From CAVTRI01 sp963737075 (GTDB lineage: Bacteria; Actinomycetota; Acidimicrobiia; Acidimicrobiales; Palsa-688), in the NCBI GenBank assembly GCA_963737075.1, contig CAVTRI010000001.1, forward strand, positions 2,294,001 through 2,358,000: a DNA stretch of 64,000 bases, in the 5' to 3' direction. Under the pieces are notes generated by a model, which worked only from the letters and a program-made list of their open reading frames with translations, was not told the DNA's origin and did no database searches. The position numbers and the translations under genes are program-made. Shown here piece after piece: positions 25,883 to 35,452 of this stretch (position 1 is its first letter; every line of letters begins with the position of its first letter).

Positions 25883-27969
25883 GTCGCCGGCGGTCCTCCA
25901 GCCGGGGCGCCCGGCGGCGGAGCGGCCGGCGGCGGAGCGGCCGGCGGCGGAGCGGCCGGCGCCGGCCTGGCAGGGGCGGCGGCCGTCCCCCCTCTCCTGA
26001 CGGGCACAGGAATCAACGGGCTGCGGTCGTCGCGCTGCAGCCCCGGCGAGGTGATGAACTCGGTCGGCGGGATCAGCGCCGGGTCAGGTGGGGCGAAACC
26101 GACCGGTGGCAAGGGCGCCACGGCGCCGGTCATGAAGTTGTGCCACGTGTGGGCCGGGTAATCGGCGCCGAACACGAGCCCATGCCCGGGAATGAAGATC
26201 GGCTTCTCGGTCTGCTCGTTGCCCATCCAGACCGTGCTTTCGAGCTGAGGGGTGTACCCGTTGAACCAGGCGTCATCGTTGTTCTCGGTCGTCCCGGTCT
26301 TGCCCGCTGAGGGGCGCCCCAGGCCCTGCCCGCCTGCCGTCCCGTTGATCAGCACCTGCTGGAAGCAGACATCGGCCTCCTCGGCCACCTGGACGCTGAA
26401 CACCCGGTGGCCCGGGTCCTCCCCCGTGTGGATGATCCCCCCGCTGCGGTCCACGATGTGATCGACGAACGACGGCTTGTGGTAAATGCCGTAGTCGGCC
26501 ACCGTGGCGTACGCGGCCGCCATCTCGATGGGTTTGACGGCGACGGAACCAATCACGATCGACGGGAAGAGGGGGACCTGCTCGGTGACGCCGAGGGCGT
26601 GGGCCATGTTGGCCACATTTGGCAGGCCGACCTCGTGGGCAAGACGGATGAACGCGCAGTTGGTCGACTGGGCGGTGGCGTTCACGAGGGTGAGCACCCC
26701 GCCGCCGTTGCCCTCGTCGTTGTGGGCCGGCTGCCCAAGCAGGTCGTGGTCGGTCGGGAAGTCGACGGCGCAGGGCGACGAGCCGTTGATCGAGTCGAAG
26801 GGTGAGTAGCCCTGGCTGAGCGCGGCGAGGAGAGTGAAGATCTTGAAACCGGAGCCCGGCTGGCGCTGACCCTGGGTCACGATGTCGAACTGGCTGGCCG
26901 CCCCCGCACCACCGACCATGGCCTCCACCTTGCCGGTCGCCGGGTCGATGGTCACCATGGCTTCCTGGTACCCGCCGGAGTTGGGGGGCGTTCCCTGCTG
27001 GACCGCCTGCTCGGCTTCAACCTGCAACGCCGGGTTCAGGTTGGTGTAAATCTTCAGCCCGCCATAGAAGAGGGCCTGGTAGCGCTGTTGATAGGTGGCC
27101 CCGAGGGGACTGCCAGCGCTGAGCAGCTCAGTCTCGACCTCCTGTACGTAGTAGCTGTCGATCTGGTCCGGCGTGATCTGAGGCTTGATGATCGCCGTCG
27201 GCAGAGGGGTGGCGTTCGCGGCGTCGGCCTGAGCCCTGGTGATGCTGTGGTACTGGACCATATGGTCCAGCACTTGGCTGCGGCGAATGCGCGCTGCCGC
27301 CGGGTTGAGCAGCGGGTCGTACCCGGTCGGATCCTGAATCAGCCCGGCCAGCAGCGCTGCTTGGGGCAGGGTGATCTGGGAGACGTCCTCGCCGAAGTAC
27401 TCATTGGCCGCCGCTTCCACGCCGTACGCCCCGTTGCCGAGGTAGATAACGTTGAGATACGCCTCCAGGATCTGGTTCTTGCTGTACTTCTCCTGCAGCC
27501 GTTGGGCGATCACGGCTTCTTTGATCTTGCGAGAAAGCTTCTGCTGCGAGGTCAGGTAGAGCTGCTTTACCAGCTGCTGCGTGATCGTCGAGCCGCCCTG
27601 CACGCCCGAGTTGGAGCCGTTGGCGGCCGCGGCCCGCAGCGTCGAGGGGATATCGAAGCCGCCGTGGAGGTAGAACTTGTGGTCCTCGGTGTCGACGACC
27701 GACTTGACGAGGACGGGGGAGACTTGCGAGATGGGAACCGGCTTGCGGTTGACCGCGCCCTGGAACACCCCGAGCACGGTGGTGCCGTCTGCTGCGTACA
27801 CCGTCGAGGCCTCCGACGCGGTGATGCCGAGCGGGGCCAGCGTCTCGAAGTCCGCCGTGCCGCCGTGATTCCAGACGCCAGCTGCGGCCACCGCCACCGC
27901 GGTCACGCCGCCAGCGACGAGAGCCCCGGCGACGGCGACCAGCACGACGAGGCGGAGCAGCTTGCGCAC
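25879..27969 (-). CDS. Bifunctional penicillin-binding protein (PBP1A-type)
   Basis: 696-residue class A PBP that polymerises and cross-links peptidoglycan at the membrane. One N-terminal membrane helix (residues 4-30) precedes the GT51 domain with catalytic Glu95 in TEDHKFY and GGSTITQQLVKQLYLT at 126-140. The transpeptidase domain has SGFK with Ser373, the STN motif at 435-437 and KTGT at 557-560. The C-terminal about 50 residues are a Pro/Ala-rich tail encoded by three exact 15-nt repeats, likely an extracytoplasmic wall-spanning extension. Its stop overlaps the zinc-ribbon gene start. Confidence 0.95.
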   Translation of the reverse strand: MRKLLRLVVLVAVAGALVAGGVTAVAVAAAGVWNHGGTADFETLAPLGITASEASTVYAADGTTVLGVFQGAVNRKPVPISQVSPVLVKSVVDTEDHKFYLHGGFDIPSTLRAAAANGSNSGVQGGSTITQQLVKQLYLTSQQKLSRKIKEAVIAQRLQEKYSKNQILEAYLNVIYLGNGAYGVEAAANEYFGEDVSQITLPQAALLAGLIQDPTGYDPLLNPAAARIRRSQVLDHMVQYHSITRAQADAANATPLPTAIIKPQITPDQIDSYYVQEVETELLSAGSPLGATYQQRYQALFYGGLKIYTNLNPALQVEAEQAVQQGTPPNSGGYQEAMVTIDPATGKVEAMVGGAGAASQFDIVTQGQRQPGSGFKIFTLLAALSQGYSPFDSINGSSPCAVDFPTDHDLLGQPAHNDEGNGGGVLTLVNATAQSTNCAFIRLAHEVGLPNVANMAHALGVTEQVPLFPSIVIGSVAVKPIEMAAAYATVADYGIYHKPSFVDHIVDRSGGIIHTGEDPGHRVFSVQVAEEADVCFQQVLINGTAGGQGLGRPSAGKTGTTENNDDAWFNGYTPQLESTVWMGNEQTEKPIFIPGHGLVFGADYPAHTWHNFMTGAVAPLPPVGFAPPDPALIPPTEFITSPGLQRDDRSPLIPVPVRRGGTAAAPARPAPAAPPPAAPPPAAPPPGAPAGGPPAT
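25911..25955 (-). repeat. Three 15-nt tandem repeats in the PBP tail
   Basis: Three identical 15-nt units (25911-25925, 25926-25940, 25941-25955) encode an alternating Ala-Ala/Pro-Pro-Pro tail. In-frame unit changes would alter the tail length without affecting the enzyme domains. Confidence 0.9.
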
Positions 27970-28080
27970 GGCTTCGCAAGCCTAGCGGCGGGTCCGCCCG
28001 GCATCGTGGCAGGGCAGCGAGTCACGCTCGTTCGGGTCGTCTGCTGGTTAGGGGGCACAAGCGGCCGTTATCGTGGCTCC

Positions 28081-29289
28081 ATGACCACGACCGCCGACGC
28101 CCGCACTGACGAAGGCCAGGTGCAGGCCGCCATCGATCAACTGCTGGCTGACTTCCCCCCCACATCGACACCCGAGACGGAGTTCCTGGGCGCTCAGTTC
28201 GATGCCGGATTGGCGTGGATCCACTTCCCCGTCGGCTACGGCGGGCTTGGCCTGTCCCGCAAGCTGCAGCCGCTGATCGGCCGTTACCTGGCCAAGGCCG
28301 GGGCGTCACAGCAAGCAGCAGCACGCAACCCGATCGGCTACGGGATGGTCGCCCCTACCATCGTGGCGCAAGACAACGATGCGTTGAAACGGCGTTACCT
28401 GCGGCCGCTGTTCACCAGCGAGGAAATCTGGTGCCAGCTGTTCTCCGAACCGGGCGCCGGGTCGGACGTGGCCAGCTTGAGTACCAGGGCCGAGCGGGAC
28501 GGCGAAGAATGGATCGTCAACGGTCAAAAAGTGTGGACCACCCTTGCGCACACCGCCAGCTTCGGAATGGTGCTCGCCCGGACCGATCCTGAGGCCGAGA
28601 AGCACAAGGGCCTTACCTACTTCGTCGTCGACATGCACGCTCCCGGTGTCGGGGTCCGGCCGCTGCGCCAGATGACCGGCGATGCCGAGTTCAACGAGGT
28701 GTACTTCACCGACGTTCGCATCCCCGACGACCAGCGGTTGAGCGAGGTGGGCCAGGGTTGGCACGGAGCGATCGTGACGCTCATGAACGAGCGGGTGTCG
28801 ATCGGGGGGTCGGTGGCACCCCGGGGCGGGGGGCCGATCGGTCTGGCCCTCGACCTGTGGGCGTCCCGCCCAACAAAAGATCGGGTGACGCGCGATCGCC
28901 TCACGCGACTGTGGGTTGAAGCCGAAGTGATGCGCCTCACCAATCAGCGAGCGGCGGAAAACTCCCGGCTGGGCACGCCCGGCCCCGAGGGCTCGGTGGC
29001 GAAGCTGGCCTTCGCCGAGCTCAACAAACGAATCTATGACTTTTGCGTGGACCTGCAGGGCACCGAGGGGATGCTCTACGACTCCTACGAGATGCACCGG
29101 CCGGACTCGGCCGGGGGCTACAGCAGCGGGAAAGCGCAGGCCCAGCGGATGTTCTTGCGGTCCCGGGCCAACTCGATCGAGGGCGGCACCTCGGAGGTCA
29201 TGCGCAACATTCTGGGCGAGCGAGTGCTCGGCCTGCCCGGTGACGTGCGCGTCGACAAGGGCCTTCCCTGGTCGCAGGTGCCCCGCTAA
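28081..29289 (+). CDS. Acyl-CoA dehydrogenase
   Basis: 402-residue FAD-dependent acyl-CoA dehydrogenase. QLFSEPGAGSDVASL is the FAD/acyl-binding signature, WIVNGQKVWTT the substrate-pocket loop, and SIEGGTSEVMRNILGERVLGLP the C-terminal FAD contact. The YEMHRPD segment and general architecture resemble the FadE-type enzymes of actinobacterial fatty acid or sterol side-chain breakdown. ATG 28081 follows the divergent PBP start by 111 nt. It stands alone and converges on ppc. Confidence 0.9.
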   Translation: MTTTADARTDEGQVQAAIDQLLADFPPTSTPETEFLGAQFDAGLAWIHFPVGYGGLGLSRKLQPLIGRYLAKAGASQQAAARNPIGYGMVAPTIVAQDNDALKRRYLRPLFTSEEIWCQLFSEPGAGSDVASLSTRAERDGEEWIVNGQKVWTTLAHTASFGMVLARTDPEAEKHKGLTYFVVDMHAPGVGVRPLRQMTGDAEFNEVYFTDVRIPDDQRLSEVGQGWHGAIVTLMNERVSIGGSVAPRGGGPIGLALDLWASRPTKDRVTRDRLTRLWVEAEVMRLTNQRAAENSRLGTPGPEGSVAKLAFAELNKRIYDFCVDLQGTEGMLYDSYEMHRPDSAGGYSSGKAQAQRMFLRSRANSIEGGTSEVMRNILGERVLGLPGDVRVDKGLPWSQVPR

Positions 29290-29351
29290 CCGCGTTTCCG
29301 GGCCGCCGGTTACCCGGTCAGGCTTGCCACTGGGCAGCGGCCCCGCGGCCG

Positions 29352-32091
29352 TTAGCCGCTGTTGCGCAGCCCGGTTGCCAGGCCGTTGATGCTGAGATGG
29401 ATGCCGACCTCGACCTGGCGCCGGCGGTCGCCGGACCTCCAGCGGCGCAGGAGGTCGACCTGGAGCAGGTTGAGGGGGTCGAGGTAAGGCATCCGGTTGC
29501 GCAGGCTGCGGGCCAGGTCCGGGTTCGCCGCCAACAAGGCGTCCTGACCGGTGAGGGCGAGCACCGCCCGTTCTGCCTTCTCGTGCTCGGCGACCAGCCG
29601 CTCGAAGACACGTGACCGCAGCTCCGGATCAGGGACCAGCGCCTGGTATCGCGCTGCGATGGCCAGGTCGGTCTTGGCCAGGACCATCTCCATGTTCGCC
29701 AGCACCGATCGGAAAAACGGCCATCGCTGCCACATATCGTGCAGCTCCTCCAAGCCGCGAGGGTCGGCGTCCATCCAGCGCAGCAGTGCCGTGCCGGCGC
29801 CGTACCATCCGGGGATCATCAGCCGACACTGCGCCCAGCTGAACACCCATGGGATCGCCCGCAGGTCTTCGAGCCGCTCCGAAGGACGCCGGGACGCGGG
29901 GCGGCTACCGATGTTAAGGGCGGCGATCTCGCCGATCGGGGTGGCGGCGCGGAACCATTCGACGAACCCCTCGGTGCGGTAAGCGAGAATCCTGATACTC
30001 GGACATCGCCCATCCCGAGAGCGCGTCCATGATTTCCCAGTATCGAGTCGACTCGTCCCGGCCGGCGCGGGCGGCGGCGCTGGCCTCGAGCGCGGCCGAC
30101 ACCAGCGACTCGAGCCGACGCGCCGCGTGTGGGCGGTCCGAGTATTCGGCGGCGATCGTCTCTCCTTGCTGTGTCACCCGTACGGCGCCCTGCACGCTGC
30201 CGGAGGGCTGAGCGAGGATGGCGTCGTAGGCGGGGCCGCCGCCCCGGCCCACGGCGCCGCCCCGTCCGTGGAAGAGGCACAGCCGGACGCCCCCCGCGTC
30301 CGCCGCCGCCACCAGGTCTCGTTCGGCGCGGTACAACGCCCAGTTCGACGTGAGGTAACCGCCGTCCTTGTTGCTGTCCGAATAGCCGAGCATCACCTCC
30401 TGCCACCCCGCCCACGACGACACCAGGTCCCGCCACAGCGGGAGAGCCAGCACTTCGGTGATGATGCGGCCGGCAGCCGCCAGATCTTCGATGGTCTCGA
30501 ACAGCGGCACGATCGCGAGCGCGCAGCTCGCCGGGGCGCCCCCAGCGGGCGGCTCGTAGAGACCGACCTCCTTGAGCAGGACCGCCACTTCGAGCAGGTC
30601 CGACGTGGATTGGGTCTTGGAGATGATGTACGTCCCGAGCGCGGTCCGGCCGTGACGGCGGACGCCGGCAGCGATCGCGGACAGCATGGCCAGCTCGGTG
30701 GTGGTCTGTTCGGTCCAGGACAGGTACGGACTCGTCAGAGGGCGACCTCTGGTCAGCTCCGCCAGAAGCAGTGCGACGCGTTCATTCTCCGACAGGTCGA
30801 CGTACCGCTCCGTCTCGCCCGCCGCCGCCAGCAATTCGGCGACCACCGCTTCGTGGACATCGGAGTTCTGGCGGGTGTCGAGGCTCGACAAGTGAAATCC
30901 GAACGCCTCCACTGATCTCCTGACAGGCGTCACCCTGGCCCGAGCCAGCGCTGCCGCGCCGTGGTCGGTCAACGACTGCTCGACCGACCGGAGATCGGCG
31001 ACCAGCGCTTCGGGGCTCGCGTAGGGAGCAAGGGTGGCGCCGGGCTGCACGCCGGGGACCCAGCCCAGCATGGCTTGGGCGGTGGCGGCCAACCTGGCGT
31101 ACATCCCGTTGCAGGCACGCCGGTACGGCTCTTCCTGGCGGAACTGTGACGTGTCCCCCGACTCGTCGGCCAGCTGCCGCACGGGGTCGCCCACCGCAAC
31201 CAGGTTGGAGGACATCGACAGCTGGATCGCCAGCCGCCGAAGGTCGTCAAGATGCCGGCGCAAGGCCACCTCGGCATGGCGGTTCAGCGCCAGCTCGAGG
31301 ACGTCTGCGACCACGTTCGGGTTGCCGTCACGGTCGCCGCCGATCCACGAACCCATGCGCAGCACCGGCGGCATGCTCTCCCCGTCGTCCTCGCCGAGAT
31401 GTCGGGCGAGGCGTTCGTGAAGGGCCGGAATCTCGTCCAGCAGCGACAGCTCGTAGTAGTGCAACGTTTCGTTGATCTCATCGCGCACCCGCAGCCTCGA
31501 CCCCCGGAGAATGGCGGTCTGCCACAGGGCCAGGATCTCGACGCGGAGATCCTCCTCCCAGGCTTGGCGTTCCTCAGCGTCGAAGTCGCTCCGGTCCCGG
31601 TCGGTGAGCAGGCGGGTGATCTCGCGGCTTCGGTCAAGGACGGTTCGACGCCTGACCTCGGTGGGATGCGCCGTCAGCACCGGGGTGACCGTCAGGTCGC
31701 AAACCAGGTGCCGCTGCGCGTCCGCCGACAATCCGGCCCGGCGGAGCTGCTCGAACGCGTGGTCGAAGGTGCCCGGCACCGTCGCCGCCAGCACGTCCGA
31801 ACTGGCCGCTCGATGCCGACGGTTGTCGGCCACGTCCTGGGCGATGTTCGCCAGGTGGGAAAACCAGCTGAACGCCCGGATGAGCTGTGTGATCCTGTGG
31901 TCGGGCACGGCCGCCAGCAGATCCTCGAGTCCGGCACGCTCCCCGCGGCGTTCGGCGGTCGCTGCTCGACGGACCGCCTCCACCAGGTCGAGGGTGGCCT
32001 GACCGTGCTGGTCGGCCACGATCTCCCCGAGGATGCGTCCCAACATCCGGATGTCGTCGCTGGCCGACAGCGAGCGGGCCTGTTCCAGCAT
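29352..32091 (-). pseudogene. ppc: Phosphoenolpyruvate carboxylase, single-base frameshift
   Basis: PEP carboxylase, which makes oxaloacetate from PEP and bicarbonate. From ATG 32091 the frame carries the catalytic His region LTAHPTEVRRRT (H142), GSWIGGDRDGNP, LGYSDSNKDGGY and FHGRGGAVGRGGGP. Near 29993 the frame is lost: SEYRILAYRTEGFVEWF continues in a different frame to RAIPWVFSWAQCR and the conserved C-terminus SINGLATGLRNSG ending at 29352. One extra base in the ATCAGG segment explains the break. The joined product would be about 912 residues, normal for the family. A frameshift in this central enzyme makes sequencing error plausible. Confidence 0.92.
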
Positions 32092-32136
32092 CTCGCCAGT
32101 ATCGCCCCGTCCCGCGGGCGGCGATGAAACGGAGAC

Positions 32137-32197
32137 GGGTTTGTCGGCGATGCGGCGCCGGGTTTGTTAGGCATGCGGCGCCGGGTTTGTCGGCGAT
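32137..32197. repeat. 23-nt tandem repeat upstream of ppc
   Basis: Units begin at 32137, 32160 and 32183 (third partial) and share GGGTTTGT followed by GCGGCGCC. The period is exactly 23 nt. They lie in the 252-nt spacer between PP2C and ppc and would be in the ppc leader or promoter. Confidence 0.85.
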
Positions 32198-32234
32198 CAA
32201 CCCGAACCTTGACGAGTTGTTGGCGGCCGCCAGC

Positions 32235-32284
32235 GACCTTTACCGAGTTATCGCGCGTATACGCGCGATAACTCGTTGAAGTTC
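32235..32284. repeat. Perfect 32-bp palindrome inside a 50-bp imperfect dyad
   Basis: 32244-32275 is a perfect palindrome with no loop, centred between 32259 and 32260, with core CGCGTATACGCG. Outward the symmetry continues to 32235 and 32284 with three mismatches per arm. It could be a cruciform, a dimeric or tetrameric regulator site, or part of a repeat element. The palindromic sequence itself is AT-richer than its surroundings. Confidence 0.9.
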
Positions 32285-32336
32285 GGGCCGCGGCGCCAAG
32301 AACTCGTTGAAGTTCCCGACGTGGCGCCAAGAACTC
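32270..32336. repeat. 31-nt tandem repeat adjoining the palindrome
   Basis: Two 31-nt units (32270-32300 and 32301-32331), each beginning AACTCGTTGAAGTTC and ending GGCGCCAAG, plus a partial third. The first overlaps the palindrome's right arm. An inverted, diverged copy of the first 18 nt lies at 32201-32218. Confidence 0.85.
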
Positions 32337-32343
32337 TCACGTT

Positions 32344-33219
32344 TTAGGCCTCCCCGCGGCGCATCCACACCGCGGCGAGCGTGCGGTCGTCGTGGCAGCC
32401 CTGGCGCGAGAAGTCGATGAGCCGGGCGAGGTCCAGGGCGGGCACCGGTTCCGTGAGCCCGGCGGCCAACGTGGGCGCCACGGTTGTCGGCCCGTCGTCC
32501 AGTGGCCGGGCGAGGCCGTCAGTGAGCAGAACGAGCGCGTCCCCGGGCGAGAGCGACGCGGACGCCCACTCCGTGGGCGGCGGGTCTGCCGGGAGGGCGT
32601 CGGTCACCGTGGAGACAAGCCCAGCGCCACGCTCCGCGGTCTCCAGGATCGCATCGTGATCGGACAGCTTGCAGCCCGCCTCGAAGACCACGAACCAGCT
32701 GCCGTCACGGAGTATGCGGGCGTCGCTGTCGCCGACCCGTGCGGCCACCACCTCTCCGGACGGGTCCACCCCGGCGGCCACCAGCGTGGTCGCTCCCGGC
32801 TGGGCGTCAGTTGCAGTGCCCGCAGATGCATTGGCCGCACACACGGCCGCCTCGACCGCAGCGCGCACCGGACCGCCGCCCTCCAGCGCTTCCAGCGCCG
32901 CCTCCGTCGCGGCTGCGGCGGCGGCCTGTGCGACCGCAGCCGAACCAGGCAGGCTTCCCACGCCGTCTGCGACCACAAGGAGGACGCCGGCGTCGGAGAA
33001 CGCCCAGCCGTAGCTGTCTTGCGTCCCCTCCCCGGAGAGCCGGTGCCGGGCGCCGATGACCGAGGCCGCCCGCAGCGACCATGCCGGCAGGTCGCCGCCC
33101 TCGGCTCGGTACCCGGCGGATGCCGCGGACGCCACCGACCGTGGCGGCGCCGGCGCATCGGCCGCCGCCGAGGGTCGCCCAAACCCCCCCGGGCCCGGCC
33201 CGCCCTCGGGGCCGTTCAA
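32344..33219 (-). CDS. PP2C-family protein phosphatase
   Basis: 291-residue metal-dependent Ser/Thr phosphatase of the PP2C type. Conserved motifs are GTQDSYGWAF, VVADGVGS (metal Asp), GATTLVAAGV, ARVGDSDARI and VLLTDGLARPL. An N-terminal stretch of about 45 residues is low-complexity Gly/Pro/Ala-rich. Its ATG overlaps the stop of the VWA gene (ATGA). With the VWA and kinase genes upstream it forms the phosphatase of a TerY-P-like signalling triad that resets phosphorylation. Confidence 0.93.
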   Translation of the reverse strand: MNGPEGGPGPGGFGRPSAAADAPAPPRSVASAASAGYRAEGGDLPAWSLRAASVIGARHRLSGEGTQDSYGWAFSDAGVLLVVADGVGSLPGSAAVAQAAAAAATEAALEALEGGGPVRAAVEAAVCAANASAGTATDAQPGATTLVAAGVDPSGEVVAARVGDSDARILRDGSWFVVFEAGCKLSDHDAILETAERGAGLVSTVTDALPADPPPTEWASASLSPGDALVLLTDGLARPLDDGPTTVAPTLAAGLTEPVPALDLARLIDFSRQGCHDDRTLAAVWMRRGEA

Positions 33220-33926
33220 TCGAGCTGGTCGACCGGGATGGGCGCCATGCTCGGCACCTCGGGCGGGACCAGTTGGGCCTCACCGGTGTAGACGCTGGCG
33301 GAAGAGCTCACGATCGACTGGATGAGCCCGCTCATCAGCTCGGGGACGACACGGCTGGGGTCGGCGCCCTCGGCGGCGATGAACGCCCGGTTGGGCTTGG
33401 ATTGGCTGACGATGGCCAACACCGAGGGATCCGCGTCACCGAACCCGAACGACAGGATGTTGGGGTGGCGCCGCCAGGACGGGTCGGTCAGACGCTGATG
33501 GGACGACCGCCACCGCTCCTCGGGGTCGGTGGGCCGGCCGTCGGAGATGAAGATCACCGCCGGGCGGTACCAGCGGTCGCCGCCGGACCGACCGGCGTGG
33601 TAATCGTCTTCGATCACCTGGCGGAGGTGCTCGAACGCCGCCGCGTAAGAGGTGCGGCCCTGCGCCGACACCGGTGGCACGGCCTCGACCAGGCTGAGGT
33701 CGCACAGCGGGAGCACGGTCCGGGCCACGTCGCTGAACGTCACCACCCCGAACCGGATCACCTCCGCGATCGCGGGATCCTGCCCGACGCTGGCGCGCAA
33801 GAGCGGCAGCTGGCGGTTGACGCTGTCGATCGGCTCGCCCGCCATGGACGCCGAGACGTCCAGGCACAGGTAGAACGGGAAGACGGCGTACCGCTCCTCG
33901 ACGCCGACGCTGGCGGGCTCCTCCAC
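33216..33926 (-). CDS. von Willebrand factor A domain protein (TerY-like)
   Basis: 236-residue cytoplasmic VWA protein. The metal-ion-dependent adhesion site is DVSASM (D23, S25, S27), with the matching Thr in GRTSYAAA and the later Asp in FISDGRPTDP. The sequence matches the TerY branch of stress-response proteins. It overlaps the PP2C gene and lies 42 nt after the kinase gene. In comparable triads the VWA protein is thought to bind and scaffold phosphorylated partners. Confidence 0.92.
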   Translation of the reverse strand: MEEPASVGVEERYAVFPFYLCLDVSASMAGEPIDSVNRQLPLLRASVGQDPAIAEVIRFGVVTFSDVARTVLPLCDLSLVEAVPPVSAQGRTSYAAAFEHLRQVIEDDYHAGRSGGDRWYRPAVIFISDGRPTDPEERWRSSHQRLTDPSWRRHPNILSFGFGDADPSVLAIVSQSKPNRAFIAAEGADPSRVVPELMSGLIQSIVSSSASVYTGEAQLVPPEVPSMAPIPVDQLD

Positions 33927-33968
33927 GGCCTCACGCTACCGAAGCCGGCTTCAGAAGAGGCAAATGCC

Positions 33969-35438
33969 TCAGATGCCTAAGAACGGGCTGACCACCATGG
34001 CGGCCACGAACATCAGCACCACCGCGATGCCCAGGTCGGCCGCCGCGCACACCGCCGCGACCCGAACGCCCTCCGCGCGGCGATCGGTGGCGCGCAGTAG
34101 CCGCAGTGCCCGCCGGTGGGTCGCCGTCCACCACCGTCCGAACGTACGCAGATATGACCGCCAACTCGCCGAGCGGGCGGGCGGGGCCGCGGTGATCACA
34201 CCCCCGGGGCCGAAGCCGCTGGGACCGAACGTCCCCGTCCTCGCCGGCTGCGACGCCATCCGGTATCCCCCGGCCGCGCCGGCCAGGGCGCTTTCGTCCG
34301 GCTCGGCGGCGGTGTCCGGTCCCGGACGTCGGGTCACCGCCCACGCGGTGCTCCGGGCTTCCGCGGCGACCGGTCGCACCTCCACGTTCGAGTGGGCGGC
34401 CGAAGCGACCGGCGGAACCCCTTCGGGTGGCGGCATCCACTCCCCCATCGACGCTATGAGCGAGGCCAGGACGGCCTGACCTCCTGTCTCGCGAAGCAAC
34501 CGTTGGAGGGCGTCCACCCAGACGGCGGGAGCGGGGCGTACGTCGGGTTCGCCCACGCTGAGACCTGCTTGGCAGGCGGCCCATAGCGGAGAGTCGGCCG
34601 CCAGGCTGGTGGCCCGGCGGACCTCGGAAGGGACGTCGACGTCGAGCGCGATGTGCTCGCCCCGCTTCTGGAGCGTCTGGATGGGAAAGTGGGCGGCCGC
34701 CACGACCCGCAAGAAGATCAGCGCCAGCGAGTACCGGTCCGACCACAGGGTCGGGTTCGTGCCCGACGGCACCGCGGGGTCGTCCCAGTTGGGGGTCATC
34801 GCCCGGCGCCGGGCCACGACCGGGTACGCGACCGGCTCCAAATCAGCGCCGGGCGCCAAACCAGAGGGGCAGACGAGCGCGCTGTTGTCGCAGTCCAGCA
34901 GGAACACCTCCGGGCCCCGCTGGAGCGACCACAGCACGTTCTTGCTCGACAGGTCCCCGTGGCTGACTGCAGGCGCGGCGCGCTCGAAGGCATCGAGCAC
35001 CCGGGCCAAGGCGTACACCAGACCAACGCGGGGCGGGCTGAGCGGCGGCGGCAGATGCAGGCCGTACGCCGCCGCCCGCTGGGCGGGGTCCGCCGACAAG
35101 TAGCTGAGGGTCGACAGGTGGGCGGAGCCATCCCGGTGCCGCAGCGTGAAGCGGCGCGGTGCCCGGGGCATGAGCAGACCGACAGCCTGGTCGGCGTCCT
35201 CAGAACGGTCGAGCACCACCTGGGTCGGCCACGCGGCCGCCGCCAGCACCCGCTCATGGCCGGGGGGAAGGACCTGCGGCCACTCGACCAGAGCGTCGAG
35301 CTCGGCCTTTGGCAGCGGCGAGCGGTATGCCTTGAGGACGATCCCCGGCCGGTCGGCGAGCGCGTAGACGCGGCCCTGCCCGCCTTCGGCCAGCAGCGGG
35401 CCGACCCGCAGGTCCCGGCGGAGCACGGTCACAGCCAT
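33969..35438 (-). CDS. Protein kinase-like protein of a TerY-P-type triad, membrane-anchored
   Basis: 489-residue atypical Ser/Thr kinase. The N-lobe shows GGQGRVYAL and the ATP-anchoring Lys36 in VLKAY; the catalytic loop is HGDLSSKNVLW (D162) and the metal loop is LLDCDN (D184 in place of DFG). A disordered Pro/Gly/Ala linker follows, then a C-terminal hydrophobic segment (AAADLGIAVVLMFVAAMVVS) predicted to be a membrane anchor. I start at ATG 35438 (MAVTVL). It precedes VWA and PP2C genes, matching kinase-VWA-phosphatase triads. Autophosphorylation and targets are not predictable. Confidence 0.85.
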   Translation of the reverse strand: MAVTVLRRDLRVGPLLAEGGQGRVYALADRPGIVLKAYRSPLPKAELDALVEWPQVLPPGHERVLAAAAWPTQVVLDRSEDADQAVGLLMPRAPRRFTLRHRDGSAHLSTLSYLSADPAQRAAAYGLHLPPPLSPPRVGLVYALARVLDAFERAAPAVSHGDLSSKNVLWSLQRGPEVFLLDCDNSALVCPSGLAPGADLEPVAYPVVARRRAMTPNWDDPAVPSGTNPTLWSDRYSLALIFLRVVAAAHFPIQTLQKRGEHIALDVDVPSEVRRATSLAADSPLWAACQAGLSVGEPDVRPAPAVWVDALQRLLRETGGQAVLASLIASMGEWMPPPEGVPPVASAAHSNVEVRPVAAEARSTAWAVTRRPGPDTAAEPDESALAGAAGGYRMASQPARTGTFGPSGFGPGGVITAAPPARSASWRSYLRTFGRWWTATHRRALRLLRATDRRAEGVRVAAVCAAADLGIAVVLMFVAAMVVSPFLGI

Positions 35439-35452
35439 GTGTGCCTGCTGGT

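Noticed and set aside
27088..28080. Long plus-strand frame continuing upstream of the acyl-CoA dehydrogenase
   Set aside because: It is the antisense of the penicillin-binding protein gene; family similarity begins at the ATG at 28081.
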